This document shows positions 28,393-37,763 of a DNA stretch of 64,000 nucleotides, piece by piece (position 1 is the first letter of the stretch; each line of letters starts with the position of its first letter). This DNA is from Spirosoma sp. (GTDB taxonomy: Bacteria; Bacteroidota; Bacteroidia; Cytophagales; Spirosomataceae). The notes under the pieces were generated by a model. That model had not been told where the DNA came from and ran no database searches. It saw only the letters and a program-made list of their open reading frames with translations. Where the stretch lies: assembly GCF_026391055.1 (NCBI RefSeq), contig NZ_JAPLET010000009.1, positions 124,001-188,000 on the forward strand. Reading direction: 5' to 3'. A program made the translations under genes and the position numbers.

Positions 28393-28397
28393 AGTGG

Positions 28398-29960
28398 TTA
28401 GTAATTACCCCGATAGCGGTGGTCGAACCGTTTTTGCTTGATCGAATGAAGGGGAATCTGCAATCCATTGGTCGATTCGAGCCAGTCGAACACCTGTCTC
28501 TTCAGATCTTTGGCGATCTCCTGATGCGCCGGGCTACGAATCAGATTATTTACTTCCTGAGGATCATTTTTCAGGTCATACAGCTCATTGGCCTCCCATA
28601 CGCCATGATTGAAAATGTACTTGTACCGATCATTTCTAACACCAAACATCGTTGGTGTTTGAGGAAAATCGGCTTCCCAGTAGTATTCGTAGAAAGCCCG
28701 GTCGCGCCAGGGGATGGTCTCGCCCCTGAGCAGGGGCAGGAATGAGTTTCCCTGCATCTGTGCCGGTTTGGGCAGGCCTGCATACGCCAAAAACGTTGGC
28801 GCAATGTCTACATTCTGAATAACCTGTTCCAGCTTCGTGCCGGGCTTCACAATAGCCGGGCAACGAACCAGCAGGGGCACCCGCATGGACTCTTCGTACA
28901 TATGGCGCTTGTCGATCAGGCCCCGTTCGCCGAAGCTGAACCCGTTGTCGCCCATGTAAACGACCATCGTGTTTTCCAGTTGCCCATTTTCTTCCAGCCA
29001 TTTCAGCACCCGCCCAACGCTGTCATCGACCCCCATCAGGGTTTCGCAGTATTGCCGGTAAAAATCATTGAAGTTAATGGCCCCGTGGTAGAGGTAATCG
29101 ACGCCATGCCAGCTATAACGTTGTTGCTTCACCCAGTTAGGCATGTCGGCCATGTTAACCTCCAACGCTTTGGTTTCCGGGTTTACCGACGGCTTGGGGC
29201 CCCACACTTTACTGGTATCGGAAGCGGTCAGGTACATCGTTTGGGGATAATTAATGGGCATGTTTCGGTACATGCCTTTATGGCGTTTGGCCGGCTGAAA
29301 GTCGGCATGAACGGCTTTGTGCGACAGGTACAGGCAAAACGGTTTGTCCTTATTGAGCGAACTCAGCCACTTAACGGCATAGTCGGTCAGCAAATCCGTG
29401 GTGTAACTGCTGTCGCCATGCATAACCTGCTTGCCATTGATGTTGAACGTCGGGTTGTAATACACGCCCTGGCCTTTAAAACTGAGCCAGTAATCGAAAC
29501 CCGGCTGGGGCGCATCGTCGGTATTACCCATGTGCCATTTACCCAGAAAAGCGGTTTTGTAACCCGCGTTCTGGAGGTACTGCGGGAAGAACTTCAGCCC
29601 CGGCGTCATGGGGGCAAAATTGTCTACTACCTTGTGCGTGTGAGCATACTGACCACTCAGAATACTGGCGCGGCTGGGCGAGCAAAGTGCCGTACTAACA
29701 AAGGCGTTGCGAACATGGGCACCTTCGGCCGCGAGTCGGTCTAGGTTAGGGGTTTTCAAACCGGCGACCTTGCCCGTGAACCCCATAAAATCGTACCGAT
29801 GGTCATCGGCCAAGATATAAATGATGTTCTTTGGTTTGGCAGCGCGGGGGTTCGTCACGGATTGGCCGGGGGCCTCTTTTCCGGGTAACTGAGGCCGAAA
29901 CGCCATCATAGAGCCAATAAGCGCCAGCAGGACAAGGGTGTAAGCGAGTGAGTTTTTCAT
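28398..29960 (-). CDS. sulfatase (cysteine type), first of the locus
   Basis: A 520-residue secreted sulfatase. A signal peptide (MKNSLAYTLVLLALIGSMMA) is followed by metal site D52-D53 (LADDHRYDFMG), modification motif CSPSRASILSG with C93, GKWHMGN, and a MGDNGFSFGERGLIDKR segment. I chose ATG at 29960, which starts at the signal peptide, over a start 24 codons upstream. The longer form would cross the hairpin that separates this gene from susD. Its GFDYWLSFKGQGVYYNP region resembles the glucosamine-6-sulfatase/choline-sulfatase-like S1 branch, but I keep the substrate open. Confidence 0.92.
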   Translation of the reverse strand: MKNSLAYTLVLLALIGSMMAFRPQLPGKEAPGQSVTNPRAAKPKNIIYILADDHRYDFMGFTGKVAGLKTPNLDRLAAEGAHVRNAFVSTALCSPSRASILSGQYAHTHKVVDNFAPMTPGLKFFPQYLQNAGYKTAFLGKWHMGNTDDAPQPGFDYWLSFKGQGVYYNPTFNINGKQVMHGDSSYTTDLLTDYAVKWLSSLNKDKPFCLYLSHKAVHADFQPAKRHKGMYRNMPINYPQTMYLTASDTSKVWGPKPSVNPETKALEVNMADMPNWVKQQRYSWHGVDYLYHGAINFNDFYRQYCETLMGVDDSVGRVLKWLEENGQLENTMVVYMGDNGFSFGERGLIDKRHMYEESMRVPLLVRCPAIVKPGTKLEQVIQNVDIAPTFLAYAGLPKPAQMQGNSFLPLLRGETIPWRDRAFYEYYWEADFPQTPTMFGVRNDRYKYIFNHGVWEANELYDLKNDPQEVNNLIRSPAHQEIAKDLKRQVFDWLESTNGLQIPLHSIKQKRFDHRYRGNY

Positions 29961-29980
29961 AGAAACGTGATAGAAAAGAG

Positions 29981-30024
29981 AACGGAACGATAACGCTCCG
30001 TTAGTAACCAGAGCGTTATCGTTC
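29981..30024. repeat. alternative hairpins between susD and first sulfatase
   Basis: GAACGATAACGCTC at 29985-29998 pairs perfectly with 30011-30024 (12-base loop). A second pairing, AACGGA at 29981-29986 with TCCGTT at 29997-30002, overlaps and excludes the first. No T-tract follows on the minus strand. It lies in the 79-base gap between susD and the enzymes, where an mRNA-processing or stabilising signal could raise susCD over the rest. Confidence 0.65.
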
Positions 30025-30039
30025 GACAGCAACCTTAGG

Positions 30040-31458
30040 TTAATACCCGGTATTCTGCTTTAATTTTTTGTTGGTATCCATTTCCCGTTGCGGAATAGGC
30101 AGCAGCACATGATAAGGCTGCACGTTGGTTTTGCCGTGGGCTTTCATGGTGGCTATCATCGTTCCGGTACGGATCAGATCGAACCACCGCTGGCCTTCAA
30201 ACGCCATTTCAACCCGACGTTCTTTCAGGATGGCTGTCCGGAGTGTCTCTTTCGTGAGACCGGTTAGATCAGGCAGTATACCCGTTTTCCCGTTTCTGGC
30301 CCGTTGCCGAACCTGATTCACCAAAGCGTAGGCTTCGGGGGTGGGGCCTGTCTGTTCATTGAGCGCTTCGGCATACATCAGCAGCACATCCGAATAGCGA
30401 AGAATCGGGTAATTGACCCCCGAATCAGCGCTATTGCCGAAGGTGGCGGGGTCATAATACTTGAAGAAGCAATTCGTAAACGTGTAGGTTTGCGAACCTA
30501 CAGCCAGCGAATTACGAATCGTGACTTCCTTCCGGCGGTCTCCGGCTTCATAGGCAGCCACTAAATCGTCGGTCGGCACATCGGCTTCGTTGCCCGTCAG
30601 GCCCGGCACTTTACCCCGGGGCATCGACAGAACCATCATCGAATTGCCGTTGGAAACGCCACTGGCAAACTGAACGGAGAACAGCACTTCTTTCTGATTT
30701 TCGGTACCGACCTGAAAAACCTTGGCGTAGTCATCCCACAGTTCATAGGTTTTACTGTCGATAATCTCTTTGCATTTCTGGGCCGCCAACGACCATTGCT
30801 GCCGGGTCAGGTACACTTTAGCCAATAGCCCCTTAGCCGCGCCCTTCGAGGCCCGACCCACATCGCCACCGCTATAGGTGAGGGGCAACACTGCTTCGGC
30901 CTCGGTCAGGTCTTTCAGAATCTGGGTATAGACGGCCTCTACCGATGCCTGCTCCACGTCGATGCCTTCGGCCGATGCGGTGGGCGTGAGCACCAGCGGC
31001 ACCGGGCCAAATAACCGAACCAGATTGAAATACAGCAACGCCCGAATAAACTTCGCTTCGCCAACGATGCGGTCCCGCAGCTGCGTATCCATAGCGATCA
31101 GCGGTACTTTCGTGATGACTTCATTGGCCCGGTTCACGCCGTCGTAATGCTCCTGCCAGGCCAAGTCGATCCGGTCATTGACGGGTGTATGCGTAAAATT
31201 GTCGATGGCCCGGATGTTGGCGTTGTTAACCCCAATACCGGCGGCTCCATCGTCTGTAAACTCGTCTGTATACAGGTAAAAAATACGATTGTACATATTC
31301 TTGTTCAACCGGCCATAAACGGCGTTCATACCGGCCAGGGCATCGCTCTGGGTGCGAAAAAAGATCGATGTCACCAGGGTGTCCTGAGGCACTTCCTCCA
31401 ATAAATCACTGCATGAACTCAGAGTGAGCACCAGCAGACAGGTAAGTATTTTTTTCAT
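30040..31458 (-). CDS. SusD/RagB-type outer-membrane glycan-binding lipoprotein
   Basis: A 472-residue protein. The lipoprotein signal MKKILTCLLVLTLSSCSD has a lipobox LSSC with C16. It has the SusD helical framework: TSIFFRTQSDALAGMNAVY near the N-terminus, LLAKVYLTRQQW in the middle and LKERRVEMAFEGQRWFDLIRTG near the C-terminus, followed by a terminal KLKQNTGY. SusD proteins cap the SusC channel and bind glycans at the surface. ATG at 31458 is chosen over a TTG two codons upstream. It follows susC by 24 bases in one transcript. Confidence 0.95.
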   Translation of the reverse strand: MKKILTCLLVLTLSSCSDLLEEVPQDTLVTSIFFRTQSDALAGMNAVYGRLNKNMYNRIFYLYTDEFTDDGAAGIGVNNANIRAIDNFTHTPVNDRIDLAWQEHYDGVNRANEVITKVPLIAMDTQLRDRIVGEAKFIRALLYFNLVRLFGPVPLVLTPTASAEGIDVEQASVEAVYTQILKDLTEAEAVLPLTYSGGDVGRASKGAAKGLLAKVYLTRQQWSLAAQKCKEIIDSKTYELWDDYAKVFQVGTENQKEVLFSVQFASGVSNGNSMMVLSMPRGKVPGLTGNEADVPTDDLVAAYEAGDRRKEVTIRNSLAVGSQTYTFTNCFFKYYDPATFGNSADSGVNYPILRYSDVLLMYAEALNEQTGPTPEAYALVNQVRQRARNGKTGILPDLTGLTKETLRTAILKERRVEMAFEGQRWFDLIRTGTMIATMKAHGKTNVQPYHVLLPIPQREMDTNKKLKQNTGY

Positions 31459-31482
31459 AATCAATGTTGGTCAGGGAAGGGA

Positions 31483-34400
31483 TTAAAAACCTAGATTCAG
31501 GCCGAGCAGTACGGTTCGGGCTATGGGATAGCCGCCATAATCCTGCCCGATGTTGAGGTTGGTCTGCCCATACCGGCTCACTTCGGGATCATAACCGGTG
31601 TAGTTGGTGATGGTAAACAGGTTCTGGCTGCTGAGATTGACCCGCGCCGTACGAATCCGTAGCCGCTTCAGGAAAGCCGACGGAATCTGGTAGGCCAGTG
31701 ATACGTTGCGCGCCCGCAGATACGAACCATCCTCAATGTACTGACTCGAAAATTCGATGGTGCGGTTAGTCGTTGCCCGGGGGTACTGTCCGTTGGGGTT
31801 CGTTAGCGACCAGCGATCGACGACGTCCTTGCGCAGGTTCTGAATACCGGCCGGCAGTTCCAGTTCAATCTTGTTATAATTGAAAATGTCGTTGCCGTAT
31901 GAATACTGCATAAATACGGTCAGCTCAAATCCTTTGTAAGCGAAGGTGTTCGTCAGGCCACCGATAAATTTGGGCTGGGCGTTACCGATATACGTGCGGT
32001 CACTGGCGTTGATAACCCCGTCGCCGTTCAGGTCGACATACCGGCGGTCACCGGGTTTGGCACTTTTCTGAGCCGATTTGCTCACCTCTTCGGTCGAGCG
32101 GAAAACACCATCGGCAATGTAGCCATAGAACCGCCCAATCGGCTCTCCGACTTTGACCAGCGACGGGTTCGTTATTTTAAGGTGTCCGCTATCGCCCCCG
32201 CTGAAGAACTGGGTGATCTGCCCCAGATCGAGGATTTTGTTGCGATTGAAGGCAATATTGAACGCGCTGGTCCACTTGAAGGCACCCGTCGTATTCACCG
32301 AATTGATCGCCAGTTCGAGCCCTTTGTTTTCGGCACTGCCAATGTTTTGCAGGGATGTACTAAAGCCGGAGGTCCAGGGAACGGTTACGGCCAGCAGCAA
32401 ATCGTTCGTGCGTTTATAGTAGGCATCCAGGGTCAGGTTCAGGCGTCCTTTCAAGAAACTGGCGTCCAGCCCGGCATCGAACTGAGTGGTTTTTTCCCAG
32501 CGTAGATTCGGGTTAGCAAAACGGGCAGGTGTGTAGCCAATGGCTACGGCTTCGCCCAGCACGTAGGTTGCGTTGGTGAGCGTTGCCAGCGACTGAAACT
32601 GGCCGATTTCCTGATTCCCCGTTACCCCTACACTGGCGCGGAGTTTGAGATCGCTAACCACTGCCTGATCCCTCATGAACGATTCATTAGCCACGCGCCA
32701 GGCAATAGCGCCCGATGGGAAAAACGCGTATTTGTTGCCCAACCCAAAGCGGGAAGAACCATCGGCCCGGCCCGTGAAAGTGAGCAGGTATTTATCGGCA
32801 ATGTTGTAGTTGATCCGGCCCAGGTAGGAGAGCAGCCCCCAGGAGTTATTGGTCGTGTTCGGGAAGTTGATCGTTGCGCCCGACCCTAAGTTATAAGGTC
32901 CCAGAATATCGTTAGGAAAATTCTGCGAACTGGCCCGAACCGATTCGGCCTGCGAGCCCTGCATGGTAAAACCGACTACCGCATTGACCGAGTTTTTATT
33001 CGCAAACGAATGGCGGTAGCTCAGAGTGTTCTCATTCAGCCAGGTGGTATTAAGCACCGAAGCCGCAGTGCCTAACCCTTTGGTCGACAAACCGTAGAAA
33101 TTGGTCGATGGAATATAAAAGTCACCCTTATTCATCAGCACATCGGCCCCAAAGCTCACGCGGGCAGTCAGGTCTTTCAGGATGTCGTATTCGGCAAATA
33201 TATTTCCCAGCGCCCGGAAGGTCGTACTCTTGTTGGTGATCTCATTGGCATAGGCCACCGGGTTACCATATTCGCCCAGATCGCTGCGATTGACAAACGT
33301 ACCGTCGGCATTGCGAACGGGTAAGGTTGGCTGAAATAGCAGAGCGCCCAGCACAACACCGGTATTGCCGCCCCCGTCGGTGTCGGTCACCACAATGTCG
33401 GCTTTTGTTCGGCTTACGGTCAGGCTGTTGCCAATCCGAAAACGGTCGGTGAAACTATGGTCGAGGTTGACGCGGGTCGAAATCCGGTTGAAATTAGAAT
33501 GAATGATGGTGCCTTGCTGACCAAAGTAACTGGTAGAAATGGCGTAGCGGGTTTTGGCATTGCCCCCCGAAAAAGTCAGCTGGTAATTCTGGATGGGTGC
33601 CGTGCGAAAAATCTCTTTCTGCCAGTTTGTTCCTTCGCCAAAGCCCGCCAGCTGATCGGCGGTGTAATAGGGAGCCAGGCCATCGTTGGTACGGGCTTCA
33701 TTCACCATCGTAGCATATTCCTTCGCATTCATCATCGGAATAAGCCGCCGGGGTTCCTGCACCCCATAGTACGTTTCAAAATCAATGTTATTCTGGCCGG
33801 ACTTACCCCGTTTTGTGGTGATGATCACAACACCGTTGGCCCCCCGTGTGCCGTAGATGGCCGTAGCCGACGCATCTTTTAAGATTTCCATCGACTCGAT
33901 ATCGTTGGGGTTTATGCTCGCCAACGCATTGGTAGCGGGGCCGCGGTTGGCCCCGCTCGTGGCCGTGCTGTTGTCGCTGTACACCGGAAAGCCATCAATT
34001 ACGTAAAGAGGCTCATTTCCCCCGTTGACCGAATTCCCGCCCCGGATGCGGATAGAAATAGCGCCCCCCGGCTGGCCCGATGCCTGGGTTACCTGCACAC
34101 CAGCTGCCCGGCCTGCCAGCGCCTGATCCAGCGATGTGTTAACCGTTTTCTTGATTTGGTCGGCCGTAACGGACGATACCGATCCGGTCAGATCCGATTT
34201 TTTGACGGTGCCGTAGCCCACAACCACCACTTCGTTCAGGGTTTGATCGTCCGGAACGAGTGAAATATCCACCGTAGTCCGGCTGCTTATGGGGACTTCC
34301 TTTGAAGTGTAACCCACAAAGGAAAAAACAAGAACCGTGGTTTCATCGGGCACCGTTAACTGGTAGCGGCCATTGGCATCAGTTGTGGTGCCCCGGTTTG

Positions 34401-34929
34401 TTCCCTTCGCAACAATACTCACCCCTGGCAACGGCTCGTTGTTCTGCTCATCCCTGACCACACCCGTCAGGCGTGTCTCGGCAACCGGGGCGGAGGAAAC
34501 GGCTTTTACGACCGTCGATGAGAAACCCAAATTTGTTTTGGTTGAGCTTTCGGCCGATGTAACGCTATTCGTCAACAGGATTCGCTCCGACACCACCCGG
34601 TAGGAAATATCGAGGGGGGTGAGCAACTGTTTTAGTACCTGCTCCAGGGGCATTTTGGTCACGTCGAGCGATACCGGTCGGTCAGCCTTAATTGTATTGC
34701 GGCTAAAAGCAAACTTCACGTTGGTCTGGGCCTCAATCTGCCGAAGCACCTGCTTCAACTCGGTATGACTGACTTTGAGCGTCAGATGCCGGTTCAGCAC
34801 GTCCTGTGCTTCACTTTCTCCGGCGTAAGCCAGCTGGATGAAGGCGACAAAAAATAGCAACTGGGTTAGGGAAAGTTTCATGATCATGTACAGGTTAGCA
34901 CATAATTTTAAGGGTCGACGTTTTTTCAT
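31483..34929 (-). CDS. SusC/RagA-type TonB-linked outer-membrane transporter with STN domain
   Basis: A 1,148-residue protein. After the signal region (LLFFVAFIQLAYAG), an STN domain covers residues ~45-115 (LKQVLRQIEAQTNVKFAF). A carboxypeptidase-regulatory-like domain spans ~153-230 (LTGVVRDEQNNEPLPGVSIV). Then come the plug, with QALAGRAAGVQVTQASGQPGG and YGTRGANGVVIITTKRG, and a beta-barrel ending in LLGLNLGF. It imports glycan fragments with energy from TonB. The STN domain means it can also signal across the envelope to the adjacent FecR. It heads the susCD-sulfatase transcript. Confidence 0.97.
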   Translation of the reverse strand: MKKRRPLKLCANLYMIMKLSLTQLLFFVAFIQLAYAGESEAQDVLNRHLTLKVSHTELKQVLRQIEAQTNVKFAFSRNTIKADRPVSLDVTKMPLEQVLKQLLTPLDISYRVVSERILLTNSVTSAESSTKTNLGFSSTVVKAVSSAPVAETRLTGVVRDEQNNEPLPGVSIVAKGTNRGTTTDANGRYQLTVPDETTVLVFSFVGYTSKEVPISSRTTVDISLVPDDQTLNEVVVVGYGTVKKSDLTGSVSSVTADQIKKTVNTSLDQALAGRAAGVQVTQASGQPGGAISIRIRGGNSVNGGNEPLYVIDGFPVYSDNSTATSGANRGPATNALASINPNDIESMEILKDASATAIYGTRGANGVVIITTKRGKSGQNNIDFETYYGVQEPRRLIPMMNAKEYATMVNEARTNDGLAPYYTADQLAGFGEGTNWQKEIFRTAPIQNYQLTFSGGNAKTRYAISTSYFGQQGTIIHSNFNRISTRVNLDHSFTDRFRIGNSLTVSRTKADIVVTDTDGGGNTGVVLGALLFQPTLPVRNADGTFVNRSDLGEYGNPVAYANEITNKSTTFRALGNIFAEYDILKDLTARVSFGADVLMNKGDFYIPSTNFYGLSTKGLGTAASVLNTTWLNENTLSYRHSFANKNSVNAVVGFTMQGSQAESVRASSQNFPNDILGPYNLGSGATINFPNTTNNSWGLLSYLGRINYNIADKYLLTFTGRADGSSRFGLGNKYAFFPSGAIAWRVANESFMRDQAVVSDLKLRASVGVTGNQEIGQFQSLATLTNATYVLGEAVAIGYTPARFANPNLRWEKTTQFDAGLDASFLKGRLNLTLDAYYKRTNDLLLAVTVPWTSGFSTSLQNIGSAENKGLELAINSVNTTGAFKWTSAFNIAFNRNKILDLGQITQFFSGGDSGHLKITNPSLVKVGEPIGRFYGYIADGVFRSTEEVSKSAQKSAKPGDRRYVDLNGDGVINASDRTYIGNAQPKFIGGLTNTFAYKGFELTVFMQYSYGNDIFNYNKIELELPAGIQNLRKDVVDRWSLTNPNGQYPRATTNRTIEFSSQYIEDGSYLRARNVSLAYQIPSAFLKRLRIRTARVNLSSQNLFTITNYTGYDPEVSRYGQTNLNIGQDYGGYPIARTVLLGLNLGF

Positions 34930-35264
34930 ACTTTTGATTGTTCTGTAAAAAATGGGACAAATAACCCCCCGCAGTCATCCAAAAAGATGGCTGTATGTCT
35001 CGAGGGTTCAGTACAGGTCGGTAGTGGTGGCTCACTGCCGACCTTTTTGATTTGAGGCTTATAGCATAGTTTGACGGGGTTAGCGTGAACGGATTAGTAT
35101 ATCGAGTAGACAGACTATTAGTACTTATAGCCTATAAAGATTATAGACTTTTCAAATCAATCATATTGCCGCGCAACTTCCAAGCGAATCCCGATGCATT
35201 CTAGCTTAAAGCCTAAAGTTTATTGCTTTTATTTTATCGGGCTCGTTATCCAAGTTGGAACCGG
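34930..35264. other. 335-base gap between fecR and susC, with one hairpin
   Basis: No gene is visible. It must hold the susC promoter, which does not fit the primary TAnnTTTG consensus by eye, consistent with control by the ECF sigma factor. An 11-base inverted repeat (AGGTCGGTAGT at 35014-35024 with 35033-35043, one G-T mismatch-type pair) is followed by a T run on the plus strand. The region is AT-rich near 35100-35220. Confidence 0.5.
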
Positions 35265-36302
35265 TCATGCGTGATGGGGTATGTTACGTTTGGCGTTTAT
35301 GAAAATTTCGGTTCCAACAATTTCATACTCGGCGTGAATCGACTGGCAAATGATATTCAATTTATCGAACACGGATAAACTGCTCAGGTCGCCCGTAAAA
35401 ACCGCCTTTTCCAGGGACTGATGCATGATATGAATGGTAATGCCATACTGCCTGTTCAACTGGCTGATAATGGTTCGGATGGGGGTGTCGTTATACACTG
35501 GCTCATCCCCAGAAATCAATGAAATTGGGTGTTCGACCAGTTCAGCCGTTAATTGACGAACCTGCGTATTATAAATCACGCGTTGATTCGGCGTGAGAAC
35601 AACGCGTTTGGGAGCTGTAGCCCTAGTGCTGTTTGCGTGTTCATAGACAGCGACTTTTCCACTGCTTACATCCACTTCAACCGTTTTTGTTTGGGGTCTG
35701 GCCATAACCCGGAAACTGGTTCCAAGAACCTGTACATCCAGTTGCTTAGGCGTTCTGACAACGAATCGACGATGATCTGTTGTGTGCTTCACCGAAAACT
35801 GAGCCTCGCCCACCAGACTGACCTCGCGGGCGCCCCAGCCAAATCCGAATCGGGCAACCGTCAGCCTTGAATTGGCCTGAAGTATGGCCTGGCTTTGATC
35901 AGGAAGCGTGACTCGTCTCACCTCGCCACCAGTTGTTTTGTACTCTTTATACAGGAGCTGGTTCCGAAAAGCGTAGCTGCCAAACGCCAGTAAGATGGCT
36001 ACAGAAGCTGCCGCCCACCAGACCAACGGAGTCCGATTGCCTATTTGCCGAACAGTGGGGTCATTCGTTTCGGGTTCCTCATCAGTTGTTGCTACCTGAC
36101 GTAACTGAAGAAGGCGGGAATAGGCTTTATCGGCATCAGGCATTAATTGCAGGTTTTCCAATTCCCACTCTTCCAGCCATTGGAAATATAATTCCTGATG
36201 CGTCGGCTCAGCCAGCCATTTTTCTATTAACCGCTTCTGTAAAGGCGTAGCTTTTCCTGCAAATGAGTTCAGGATCGTTTGTCGGGATAGCGTCGATTTC
36301 AT
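35265..36302 (-). CDS. FecR-type anti-sigma factor
   Basis: A 345-residue protein: a cytoplasmic N-terminal region (RQTILNSFAGKATPLQKRLIEKWL), one membrane helix near residues 93-112 (PLVWWAAASVAILLAFGSYAF), and a periplasmic FecR domain (GGEVRRVTLPDQSQAILQANS, then VQVLGTSFRVMARPQTKTVEVDV). The C-terminal part (PIRTIISQLNRQYGITIHI) resembles the DUF4974 domain that contacts SusC STN domains. It holds the sigma factor inactive until the transporter signals. Its ATG overlaps the sigma stop codon (ATGA), giving translational coupling. Confidence 0.95.
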   Translation of the reverse strand: MKSTLSRQTILNSFAGKATPLQKRLIEKWLAEPTHQELYFQWLEEWELENLQLMPDADKAYSRLLQLRQVATTDEEPETNDPTVRQIGNRTPLVWWAAASVAILLAFGSYAFRNQLLYKEYKTTGGEVRRVTLPDQSQAILQANSRLTVARFGFGWGAREVSLVGEAQFSVKHTTDHRRFVVRTPKQLDVQVLGTSFRVMARPQTKTVEVDVSSGKVAVYEHANSTRATAPKRVVLTPNQRVIYNTQVRQLTAELVEHPISLISGDEPVYNDTPIRTIISQLNRQYGITIHIMHQSLEKAVFTGDLSSLSVFDKLNIICQSIHAEYEIVGTEIFINAKRNIPHHA

Positions 36303-36955
36303 AAACAGTTGTGGAAAGCCATCCGTAAGAGTGAAAACAGGGGATTTACTCCTTGCTCAGCAGCCCAGAAAGTAAGGCATAGCAGCATGGAAAGCAGTCC
36401 CTGGTTATGCAGCGATTGCCGTAAAACGGCCAGTACTTTGGTTATATGGCCTTCAACCGTTTTGACCGAAATACCTAACTCTTCGGCAATCAGGGCATTC
36501 TTCTTGCCTTCGAACCGGCTCATGACAAACACACGCTGGCTTTGGGGTGGCATCGACAGAATGAGGGCATCAATCTTCAGATACAGTTCAGTATACTGAA
36601 GCTGTTGATGAGGATTCAACTGGTTTATTTCGGAAACAGACTCAGGAATGATATCCGTTGGCAATTCACGGCCGAGCTCCGTGCGGAGGTGGGCAAAAGC
36701 AGCATGCCGAACGGATGTAAACAGATATGCACGAAACGATGTCGTTACGGCCTTATGCAGTTGTTTTTGCCAGAATTGGCCAAAAATATCAGTAACCAGA
36801 TCTTCGGCCACCTCTATTGAGTACACAAAGCGGGCCGCATGACTGCATAACGGATGAAAATACCGCCTGAAAAGTAAGTCAAAACCTTTCTCCGCATTGG
36901 CCTCAAAAGCCCGGCGTATAAATACCTCTGAGTCGACAGCCGTTGTACTATCCAT
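36299..36955 (-). CDS. ECF-type RNA polymerase sigma-70 factor
   Basis: A 218-residue sigma factor (from ATG 36955). Region 2 covers about residues 12-80 (FDLLFRRYFHPLCSHAARFVYS, then AEDLVTDIFGQFWQK). Region 4 lies around 125-180 (MPPQSQRVFVMSRFEGKKNALIAEELGISVKTVEGHI). A hydrophobic tail, LLSMLLCLTFWAAEQG, ends the protein. Such tails occur on other Bacteroidota FecI-like factors. Alternative starts exist: ATG at 37030 and further upstream, giving longer N-termini without family support. It should drive the susC transcript when released by FecR. Confidence 0.93.
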   Translation of the reverse strand: MDSTTAVDSEVFIRRAFEANAEKGFDLLFRRYFHPLCSHAARFVYSIEVAEDLVTDIFGQFWQKQLHKAVTTSFRAYLFTSVRHAAFAHLRTELGRELPTDIIPESVSEINQLNPHQQLQYTELYLKIDALILSMPPQSQRVFVMSRFEGKKNALIAEELGISVKTVEGHITKVLAVLRQSLHNQGLLSMLLCLTFWAAEQGVNPLFSLLRMAFHNCL

Positions 36956-37266
36956 GCTCAATTCGCCAGCCAAAATCGGACGGTTAAGATGATGACTAGC
37001 AGCATTACCAAAGGGCTCCGGGGAGTTCATGAGCAAGGTAGTAGGGTAACTACCTAGTAAGAGTGTTTTCTGATCAAATACCCTTGCCTCCTTTGCAATT
37101 ATTTTACAAAATTTATAAAAATCATACCACAAAAGGGCTCGATTTGGCCAACTTATCAATAAATGATTACCTGATCGATATTTATTACGACTAAGGCAGT
37201 ACAATCAAATAACCTGTCCATTTTAATCAAATCAGTTTTCATTTTTTACCTCAACGAACCACGTAT

Positions 37267-37740
37267 ATGATACCTCAGCGAAGTAACCGGTCGGCCAGCA
37301 ACGCCGGACTGATGCTAACGACTATGATGCTCCTTATTGGCATAACAATGGCCTGTAGCCAGCGTAGTCAAACTACTCAATCAAGTCAGACCGTCAGTCA
37401 ACCGTTTGTTACTGAAGAAATTTTTACGGTCTGTGAAGTGCCACCCAGCTTTCCAGGGGGGAATGCTCTGATCCGCGATTATTTACGGCAGAATTTACGC
37501 TATCCTGAAGCAGCTATCAAAGCGAAAGTTCAGGGTAGAGTATTCGTCTCATTTCTGGTGACGAAAGATGGTACTATACGGGATGTAACTATTTTAAAAG
37601 GTTACAGCCATGGTATCAATGACGAAGCGATCCGCTTAACCCAGGCCATGCCAACCTGGATACCCGGTAAGCAGGCTGGCCACGCTGTAAATGTGACCTA
37701 CAATCTGGTCATTCCCTTTGAATTAGCCAGTCTAAAATAA
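37267..37740 (+). CDS. lipoprotein with TonB C-terminal domain
   Basis: A 157-residue protein. Residues ~14-30 form a lipoprotein-like signal (LTTMMLLIGITMAC, lipobox TMAC). A TonB C-terminal-type domain follows at ~60-155: PPSFPGGNALIRDYLRQNLRYPEAA, VQGRVFVSFLVTKDGTIRDV and PTWIPGKQAGHAVNV. It lacks the N-terminal membrane anchor and proline-rich linker of energy-transducing TonB, so it is not a classical TonB. It may bind outer-membrane transporters from the periplasmic side; this is inference. It is divergent from the sigma-factor gene with a 236-base gap. Confidence 0.8.
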   Translation: MIPQRSNRSASNAGLMLTTMMLLIGITMACSQRSQTTQSSQTVSQPFVTEEIFTVCEVPPSFPGGNALIRDYLRQNLRYPEAAIKAKVQGRVFVSFLVTKDGTIRDVTILKGYSHGINDEAIRLTQAMPTWIPGKQAGHAVNVTYNLVIPFELASLK

Positions 37741-37763
37741 GCTGATCGACTTATTGTACGAAC

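Noticed and set aside
28902..29744. A 280-residue open frame antisense to the first sulfatase
   Set aside because: The opposite strand encodes a complete sulfatase with all motifs; long antisense frames are common in GC-richer Bacteroidota genes.
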